The notes under the pieces: model-generated | The model's database searches: none | What the model saw: the letters and a program-made list of their open reading frames with translations, nothing else | What the model was told of the DNA's origin: nothing | Shown here: positions 56,545 to 64,000 of the stretch, one piece after another | Numbering within the stretch: the stretch's first letter is position 1 | How the letters are laid out: every line of letters starts with the position of its first letter | Program-made: the position numbers and the translations under genes | Assembly (NCBI GenBank): GCA_020465985.1 | Contig: JAANYP010003266.1 | Span: 258,721-322,720, forward strand | Direction of reading: 5' to 3' | Source: Centrapalus pauciflorus | Lineage: Eukaryota > Streptophyta > Magnoliopsida > Asterales > Asteraceae | DNA: 64,000 bases

Positions 56545-59498
56545 CTAAATACTAGAACTATACAAACTACTACCAGCATATAATCCCTGCTCTATGCAAA
56601 CCCTTACCACCTTCTGGAACTTCCTGCCTTCTGATCTGCAGCCTTCATGAAAGAAAATCGGCTGATCATGATGTTTTCTCAGGTCGTCCTTGGATAAGTT
56701 GATCAGATGCAGTGGATCATATACTCTCAAAATAGTCTTTTCATCCAGATCCTCCATCACTGCTTCAGCCGTCTCATTATCCACATACCACCACTTCATG
56801 TTGCTAAGTACATCCTGTGGCATTGACTTCATTGGCACTTTCTTCAGACATCTGACTGGCTTGTAGACCATTCTAGCCCAAGGCTTGCCATTGTGGGGAT
56901 CAATTCTTGACTCATCTTCAATTCTTTTGCCTGACCTCGGCCTTATCCTTTCAAACTTTCCAGACCTCCCTTCCTTTCTGATGATTTTAGCTATAACTTC
57001 AGCGTAAGGGTCGTTTCCCAAGTTGATAAGCTCTTTATAGGCCAGTTCCTTTACTTCATAGTTGGGCAGTGTATTGAAAACCTTCAAAGTTCTCCTTAAG
57101 TACTGAAGCCCATCTCTTCTCTTGAGCACGAATAGCTGCAGTTCTCTATCAAAAGAACCAGCTTAGAATCCCTCCTGAGAGATTTCCTGGGCTTGGCAGT
57201 CTCATTCTTTTCTTTACGGCCAGATCTGTCTTCTTCTCCTCCTTCCTGAACCATAGGTTTGTCATTTCTTCTCTTGTTTGTTCCTTTTCAGCTATTTCAG
57301 ATTCTGATTCATCCATATATGCTAAGTTAAGCTCATCCAGATCTATCACATTCTGATCATTATGTATATACAGTTTGGTGATAGGCTGCTTTGGGATAAC
57401 TACTTCATCTACGTTGTCATCCTCATCTACCGCAACCTCATCATCTGACTTCCAATCCACCACGTCTTCGTGAATAAATTCCCCTTCTTCCAAGTCTTCT
57501 TGATCAAAACCAAAATCGTCTTCATCATCAAGGTCCATCAAGGCTTCAATCATCTCGTGCTCAACAGTCTTTGAAGTTTCACCTTCATCTCCTTCTCCAA
57601 GACCAAACTGACTGGGCTCCCCCTGAATTTGTAATTGCCGAGTAGTCTCTTGAGAAAGATCTGCTAGCTCACCTTCTCTTTGAGCATCTTGATCATCGCC
57701 TTTGTCATCTTCTCTTCTCACTTTCAGCTGATCTTCCTTGCAACTACTCTCCCCCTAAGCTTGCAGATTTTTCAATAATTGCTCCAGGAGAGTCTTCATC
57801 GTCTTCAGCTCAGTTGTCTTTAACTCGGCATTCTCTTGATCAAGTCTAGCATTATGTTGTTGCAGCTCTTTCACAGCTGTGGACAGTTGATAAATTTGGA
57901 CTGTTTGGAAGTCCACTTTTTCTTTTCAACTCTGTGAACCGCTGATTATCTGTGAATGTAGTCGATGTTGATGGTATGGAGGCGGATGTTGATTGAGCGA
58001 TGGTTCAAGTTGATGGAGTAGTCGGTAACACAGGTTGAGGAGCTGAAGTGGATGGAGCTCCCTGCATAATCGATGCCTCCTCGCCCGATGCCTAGGTACG
58101 AGTGGAACTTCCTCTTCTTCTTCAAAATCTGAGTCTTCTGCCTCTGCATCCCTACCTGCTGGCCTTGTCATTTTCCTTCTATTGACCACTAATCTTTATC
58201 CATATCTGCCAATGGTGACAGCCGGATCAGCAGCCTCTATCTCCTTAGAACTAGACTCAAAGTCAGACTCAGAGTGCGGTCTCTACGTTACCCTCTGCCT
58301 CAATCCGTACTCCTTCTCCTTCTTCTTCACCCTGGACTTCTGTGTGCATAAACTCAGCTTCAGATGGCTGGTATTCATCAATCTCTCTAAAAATATCATT
58401 GAACTCAGCCGGAGGGTCCAAGATGTCTTGAACTAATTCTGCAGCAATATCTTGCTCGACAGCAGTTCCTTGAGCCCAAATCTCTTCTAGAGTTTGCTCC
58501 CGCTCATCATACTGTGGAGCTGAACTAGACGGCCCAGCAGCTTCCGAAGCTGCCTGTGGGCGAGGAGTGGGTCAGGCAACCGGAGCTTTTCTAGCCGGAG
58601 TTCTTTGCCTTTGACGGTGTTGTGGCTGTTGCTGTTGCTGTTGTTCTTGCGGCTGCTGTTGTTGTTGCTGCTACGGTTCATCAGCTGTCCAATTATCACC
58701 CTCTGGGGATGCAAAATCAGGATCAATAACCGCCCCAAACAGTGATGCTACTTGCGGCCTGACCTGCTCAGCGCTTCTCGCATTGTGGGTCTGGCAGTCA
58801 TCAAAAATCCTTTTATCTACCAAGGCCACGCCACTTAGATCTGGAAAAGGTGGCAAATTGGGAAAAAAGTGGCGAATGATCGTCATTGCAAAACGTGGGT
58901 ACATCAAAAATCTTTTCCTCACCGGAGCTGTGATCTGGTGCACAAAGTCCCCAAAAAACATCTCAGAGAAACTGAAGCTCTTGTTGTACACCAAGGCAAT
59001 CAACGCCGATTGCAGTTTAGACACCATCGTGTCAAATCCCGCCTTCTTCGGCGTAAAACATTCCATAATGATGTGTACAAGGTAACGCCATTGGCCAATC
59101 AAGCCACTCTTCACATACGAAGCTTTCGTGATGTCTTGGGCATATCCCATTCTCAAAAACGTTGCTTACCGAATATGTAGCGGAAAATCTATTGGCCCCG
59201 CTTCTTGGTCCTTCGATCCCAACTGTAGGATCTGCCTCAACATATCAGCCGAAAAGACGAATGGCTGTCCACCCACTCTTGTTCTTAGTACAGTAGGTGT
59301 AACCGAGCAATCCACTTGTAAATGTTCCCAAAACTGTTGCACATAAGTCAATTTGATTTGAAGATTGTGAGTGAGAGCGTAGGAGACTCGGGACTGGGTC
59401 AGGAATTCTGTCATCTGACGATAGGGCCGCGCTTCAGGCAATTCACGATCTACGGACATAACCATGATATGTTTATTATAAAATGACCGATCCCCCAT
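56545..59498 (-). pseudogene. B5 additional ORF (aORF), broken
   Basis: ATG at 59498 (MGDRSFYNKH), two bases after a splice acceptor. The N-terminal domain follows the B3 aORF (FLTQSRVSYALTHN, VDCSVTPTVLRTRVGG), has a TAA at 59166-59168 and continues to 58671 (TAG). Gln-rich linker near 58610-58670, acidic part with EDSDFEEEEEVPLVPRHRARRHR (57926-58189), coiled-coil remnant (57725-57925), acidic stretch (57149-57721), an extra T near 57150 that shifts the frame, and a well-preserved C-terminal domain (56545-57129: REGRSGKFERIRP, NGKPWARMVYKPVRC). Ends at a TAG at 56545. Same domain order as B3; function unknown. Confidence 0.75.
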
Positions 59499-59500
59499 AT

Positions 59501-59983
59501 CTGCACACAGAAACAACAAGCAACATTAGTAATTAAAAAAAAATAAAAATTTAAACTTGTTTATTTCGAAGTTGCATAACTTCGAACTTGGATAAGTTCG
59601 AAGTCCAACACATTCGAACTTAGAGAAGTTCGAATTTATTTTAAAAACATTAGAATTTAAAGAAATTCGAGGAATATGTTCGAACTTGACTGACTTCGAA
59701 CTTGTAGATATTTCAACAAGTTCGAACCTGAAGAACATGTTCGAAGTCGGTCACTTTCAAACTAAAATCCAAGATTTTAGCCCCATTTGAATTTAAAAAA
59801 CAGCATAATCTAGTCCTATTAGATTGTAATCGAAGTTATATATGATTTATTTGAACTTTTATCGGTCAAAACTTGTGATTGTAAACCACATAGTTTCAAC
59901 TCAAATAATCATCAAATAGGCTCGATTTTTGGCACAATAATGTCCTAAACTACACTAACTTTGTATAATAATGGTTATTGTAC
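59501..59983 (-). other. Putative intron in aORF 5' leader (B5)
   Basis: Read on the minus strand: donor TTCTTAG|GTACAATAAC at 59984/59983, acceptor GTTTCTGTGTGCAG ending at 59501, with TTACTAAT upstream of the pyrimidine tract as a possible branch site. 483 nt. Positions correspond to the B3 intron (44477-44995). Confidence 0.6.
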
Positions 59984-60141
59984 CTAAGAATGTGTGTATG
60001 TTCGAGAAATGAAAGAAAAACTTCGAGAAATAGGAAGAAATTCGAATAACGGCAAATTCAAAGACAAGTTCGAGATCGCCGGAAGACAAGTTCGAATGAA
60101 GAAATTCGAGGGTAGGTGTCATAAATGAAGTATTGTTGACC

Positions 60142-60149
60142 TATTTATA
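60142..60149 (-). promoter_or_regulatory. TATA box of putative internal aORF promoter (B5)
   Basis: TATAAATA on the minus strand, followed by GGTCAAC as in B3 and B4. It lies 158 nt before the donor and about 640 nt before the aORF ATG. Confidence 0.6.
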
Positions 60150-61483
60150 CCAACTACCTTCGAACTTAGCATAAGTTTGAACTTCCTGACAAATTCGAAG
60201 TTAAGTTCGAATTTGTCTGTATTTCGAACTTAAGTGAAAATTTTATAAATTCTTGAATAAAATTCAACTTTTTCGTGTAACGTTATTTTACAAACATTGA
60301 AAAATCGTTCACACCAAGCAACAGATTTTCACGCAATAGTTGTTTATTCAACCGAAAAATGCATCCTAGTAACTTTGACCTTTTTCCTACCTAGAAAAAA
60401 AATAAAATAAAATAAAATAAAGTAAATTAAAGTTTGAATAAAATGTAAACTTAAGCTACTCAAAAATTCTTTTACAAACTTTACGACCAAAACTAACAGA
60501 ATATTTTTGCGAGAAAGTCAAAGAAGGTTCAACTAGATAGCGATGTCAAACGCACATTCAGTATTACACTTTCACACTTAGGAATTTTTTATTCCTTTGA
60601 TTGTTTGTCGTGATATACATTCCAAGTCGATTGTTGGTATGATTTTCCCTTTAAACATTTTACACTTTGGAATATCCCTTGGCCTTTTTATTTATGAAGA
60701 AATACCTTACGTGTTCCATTCTTAGACATACTTCTATGATCAAGACAGACACACAATGATTATAACTTTTCGGTATTGCAAATTTTCTTTAAAAAGCAAA
60801 CATCGGACACAGTTCTGTATCTACATACAACAGAGTGTCTTAGTTTGTCTTAAAGTTTATTTAAAGTTAACAAGACAGCGGTGACAGGTCAGTACTTACA
60901 TATAACAAACCGACTTAACCTTGCTAACTTGAGTCAAAACAGAGGTGACAGGTCTGTACTTACGTACAACAAAGCGACTTGTTTTGACTCACTTTTCGTT
61001 ATCAAAATTTTTCTTGTCTTTTATTTTCTTTAAGATGTATTTGATGTTGCTATACATCCCCCAGAAAATTTGCATGCCTCATTTAGAATCATTGTCTGTA
61101 TGTCTCTAACATAGAAATTAAGAGCATTTGGTCATATATCTATGTTAGTTACACATATGACTTTTTCTTGAATATTTTAATAGCTCAAGAGATTTCTTTT
61201 GTGTATTATGCCTACCGACACATCAAACAGGAAAGTATATACCACTTAAAGTTTAAGGTGCATTATGTGTGAAAGCTTAACACTTAGAGATTGTATCGAC
61301 TGTGCTAATTTTCGTCAGTTTGAACCTATGTCTCTAAGACTTAACTCAATTTTCTAATATTCTATTTTTTTGAACTTTTTATGATTTTCTCTCTTTTTTC
61401 TTTGGTTTTTCATTTTTAAGATAAGCTAATAAACTAACCTACTAACTTATTATAAAAGGAAAGAAAAAGATACTAAGGTCAAG
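60150..61483 (-). other. B5 pol-aORF spacer with three stem-loop repeats
   Basis: Non-coding. Minus-strand stem-loop units at about 60980-60940, 60917-60871 and 60840-60799, with the same order and flanking words as B3 and B4. TTCGAACTT motifs occur near 60160-60235 and AAATAAAATAA runs near 60400-60425. No gene. Confidence 0.75.
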
Positions 61484-62633
61484 TTACTCTGGATTAAGCA
61501 TACCATTTACTTGAACTAACAACTCAAAGCGTGACTTATCAAAAGCTTTAGTGAATAAATCAGCATTATTATCTTCCCTTGTCACTTCTACCAGCTTTAT
61601 TAAGTTCTTTTCAGCACAGTCACGAATGAAATGACGTCTTATGTCTATGTGCTTTGTTTTACTATGTTTAACTGGATTATTAGTCATAGAAATAGTAGAT
61701 TGGTTATCTATCCTAATGGGAGTATGAGTGTAAGTCAAACCATAGTCCCGTAATTGTTGTTGTATCCACAAAACCTGTGAACAGCAACTACCAGTAGCTA
61801 CATATTCGGCCTCGCACGTTGACACGACTACCGAAGTCTGTTTCTTGCATTGCCAAGATATGAGCCTCCCTCCAAGGAACTGACAACCTCCAGTTGTTGA
61901 CTTCCGGTTCAAGCTGCAACCTCCATAATCTGAATCCGTGTATGCTTCCAATTCCTAATCACCATCAACATGATACCAAAGTCCCAGCTTTGGTTTTGAC
62001 TTGAGGTATCTCAGAATCCGCTTCACAACTTTCATCTGCAATTCTTTCAGATTAGCTTGAAACCTAGCACAAATACACACAGCAAACATAATATCAGGTC
62101 TAGAAGCAGTTAAATATATGAGTGACCCGATCATAGTCCGATATAGAGTCGGATCCACATCAGTATCACTTTCTGTACCCGGTCCGAGATTGTGATTCAC
62201 TTGAATCGGAGTACTAAGGTGAGCAGTCAGCTTTGTTCCTTCCATCCCGAAGCGCTCTAGAATATCATAGGCATACTTCGTCTGATGGATAAACATGCCC
62301 TCCTTCCTCTGGTCAACTTGCAAACCCAGAAAGAAGTTCAACTCTCCCATAGCACTCATCTCAAACTTTGACTTCATAACCTACTCAAAATCTTTGCACA
62401 TCTGTTCATTTGATGACCCGAAAATGATGTCATCAACGTACACTTGTACCAAGATAAAATCTTCTCCCTTTCTCTTTACGAACAATGTACTATCAATTCT
62501 CCCTCTTTCAAACCCGTTGTCTAAAAGATGAGTTGATAGCGTCTCATACCATGCCCTTGGTGCCTGATGCAATCCATACAGAGCCTTATCAAGACGATAC
62601 ACTCAATCTGGATACGTTGGATCTGTAAACCCG
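61484..62633 (-). pseudogene. pol: B5 reverse transcriptase (3' half) and RNase H
   Basis: Begins at GFTDPTYPD inside RT, has a TGA at about 62603-62605, then LDKALYGLHQAPRAWYE, VQVYVDDIIFGS, a stop near 62380, FFLGLQVDQRKEG, and a TAG at 61955. RNase H (61484-61951) is open: YTDSDYGGCSLNRK, STCEAEYVATGSCC, KHIDIRRHFIRDC, ending NPE and TAA. Close to B3 in sequence. The catalytic YVDD is intact, but the RT N-terminal half, integrase, protease and gag are gone. Confidence 0.85.
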
Positions 62634-63511
62634 TTCAAGGCCTGAAAGAATTTCTGCAGAACTTTCCCCCGGAAAAGTTTCAAAATCCATATCTTGAAGA
62701 AAGATTCAAGATGGTTTTCAGAAAGAAGCCTGGAGCCTTCCGCAGACGCCTTCTCATGGAACTTACAAATGTCTCCAAAGCTGAACAGGCTGAATACTAC
62801 CAATTGATGCTCCGGGAACAAAGGTCTAATGTGTCGAAGTCAAAGATCAAAAAGCTCAAGACAATCACGATGTGCAAAAGAGCCAGAGTCTTCTATCCAT
62901 CCTACCAAGTGGAAAGAGAAGATGGGACGGGAGATGACATCTTCGAGAATGATCTTGACTTCATAAGTGCGGATGACGTTGAATTCCTTCACAATACTCT
63001 GAAAAATCGCATCAAGAAACGTCTATCGCACATGACCGCACTAGCAGCCCTAGTACGAAGCATGAATCGCCGATCGATAATAATGTGCCTAACAGATTTT
63101 CAGATGGCGATCGAAAGTGCTTTGGTTAAGGTAGGACTACGTGCACCGGAACAAGACAGCTTTCTCCTAGCCCACCACCCAGGCTACAGAGTGATACTTA
63201 AAGGAGATCCGGGTGTTATTTATGTGAACCACAAGGGCTACAAACGGTATATGCGCTTTGAGGATCTACCTTGCTATTCCAATGGTACACTTCGACTGGT
63301 TCGAGCTGCTCTTACAAAGAAAGTACAAGATTATGATGCTCAACCAGATCCTGAACAGAGATGCTCACCTACGGAGATACAGAATACACTCAGCGGCATA
63401 GACTACCTGAACGAGCGGCTACATACAAGACAAGTAACCAGACGATTCGACGTCATACTTGGTCTTCGTGAATCCACAGATCATGCCCGCGTTCCAGGAC
63501 CTCCTAAGTGA
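62633..63511 (+). pseudogene. C-terminal ~290 residues of a family-C Copia additional ORF
   Basis: Open to a TGA at 63509-63511, three bases before the polypurine tract (63514-63526), so it is the last ORF of a plus-strand element. Basic helical N-part (FRKKPGAFRRRLLMEL), a charged middle, then HPGYRVILKGDPGVIYVNHK, KRYMRFEDLPCYSNGTLRLV and a C-terminal helix with RQVTRRFDVILG. The FxDLPxxSDGTL-like pattern resembles a C-terminal module I associate with extra ORFs of Copia elements in Asteraceae, from memory of style only. The 5' part is lost at the junction with B5. Function unknown. Confidence 0.5.
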
Positions 63512-63527
63512 TCGAAAAAGGGGAGAT

Positions 63528-63879
63528 TGTTAGATTTATTATTTCGATCCTTGGAATTATTTTGTAATATTTATTTTCATTGTAATTTGTCTTGTATTTA
63601 TTTCTATGTATTTCATGTCTATGTAAAAGTGTAGGGGCTATTGTTGCCAAGTGTTGTAACTTAATTAAAGGAGCCTATAAAAAGGCTCCTAGGGTTACTT
63701 TTGAGAAAAACACACGGTTGACAATTTGAATCACATACCAGCCGCCACTGTTCCATCAATATTAAAAAACATTCATATTGTCTTCTTCTTTATTGAACAC
63801 ATTTATTGAGCTTGCTTCTTCATGTGTTTGATGAGAAAATCATTGAGGTGCTGAATATATACGGGATTTCACAATAACA
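63528..63879 (+). repeat. Family-C Copia LTR (352 bp)
   Basis: TGTTAGATTTATTATTTCG (63528) to TTTCACAATAACA (63879). A polypurine tract GAAAAAGGGGAGA lies just before it. TATAAAAA (63676-63683) sits exactly between inverted repeats AGGAGCC and GGCTCCT. It is followed by a PBS, so internal sequence exists on both sides. Confidence 0.85.
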
Positions 63880-64000
63880 ATTGGTATCAGAGCTCAGAGG
63901 GGTGGATTTCAACTGATTACTTACGGGTTCTGCTGGGTTGTTCATGTTCTTCGAAGTTCTTCAATATTCAACCGGTTAGATCTTCATTTTTCATGGTTTT
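63880..64000 (+). promoter_or_regulatory. PBS and start of leader of family-C element
   Basis: TGGTATCAGAGC at 63882-63893, complementary to initiator Met tRNA. The leader continues past the window end. No coding sequence yet. Confidence 0.8.

Larger units (their letters stand above)
55899..62633 (-). mobile_element. Family-B element B5, 5' half missing
   Basis: Minus-strand order: RT fragment from 62633, RNase H, spacer with stem-loop repeats, internal TATA, putative intron, aORF, polypurine tract (complement at 56504-56517), 3' LTR (56503 to 55899). Everything before the RT core is lost at the 62633 break, which joins it to a family-C Copia ORF in the opposite orientation. The LTR end TGTAAGGTC at 55899 abuts the B4 spacer. 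Confidence 0.85.

Overview
This window is plant nuclear DNA made, as far as I can see, entirely of LTR retrotransposons and their fragments. I see no host gene, rRNA, tRNA gene or CRISPR array. Primer-binding sites of the form TGGTATCAGAGC (complementary to the 3' end of plant initiator-Met tRNA), Copia and chromovirus polyproteins, short AT-rich GT-AG introns and TATA-type LTR promoters point to a eudicot. The type of extra ORF carried by the Copia elements suggests Asteraceae or a related asterid, but that is a guess from protein style.

Layout. 1-4797: 3' part of a plus-strand Ty1/Copia element (family A) with a broken extra ORF (aORF) behind its own TATA region. 4798-5924: its LTR. 5925-11424: a minus-strand family-A element (truncated LTR, broken pol, complete LTR) inserted in a Ty3/Gypsy integrase. 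11425-21170: a Tekay/Del-like chromovirus in tandem (a 3' fragment, an LTR, a complete internal region, a second LTR), with a clean 89-nt intron inside reverse transcriptase. 21171-22452: LTR remnant, PBS and gag start of a second Tekay-like element. 22452-24852: truncated minus-strand Reina-like chromovirus. 24853-29126: LTR and decayed pol of a minus-strand Tekay-like element. 29096-29760: Copia gag-pol linker debris.

29761-62633 is dominated by one Copia family (family B, SIRE-like, LTRs TGTTGGTAC...GACCTTACA) in six pieces. B6 is minus (29761-33215, scrambled). B1 is a plus pol fragment (33216-34219). B2 is a plus LTR plus leader (34220-35434). B3 is the best copy (35435-48709). B4 is plus and shares an LTR with B3 (48710-55898). 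B5 is minus (55899-62633). 62633-64000 is the end of a third Copia family (C): an ORF tail, polypurine tract, LTR and PBS.

How the parts work together. Gag packages RNA, pol supplies protease, integrase and RT/RNase H, and LTRs supply promoter and termini. All copies here are broken. The most interesting content is non-canonical expression signals in family B. Its aORF (unknown function, in the env-like position) appears to have its own TATA promoter and a spliced non-coding leader, conserved in two opposite-strand copies. A conserved set of three ~40-nt stem-loop repeats lies between pol and aORF. The gag/pol boundary has a conserved stop codon inside what looks like a phase-0 intron. LTR U3 regions carry arrays of TTCGAA-type motifs whose sequence differs between copies but is shared within a copy.
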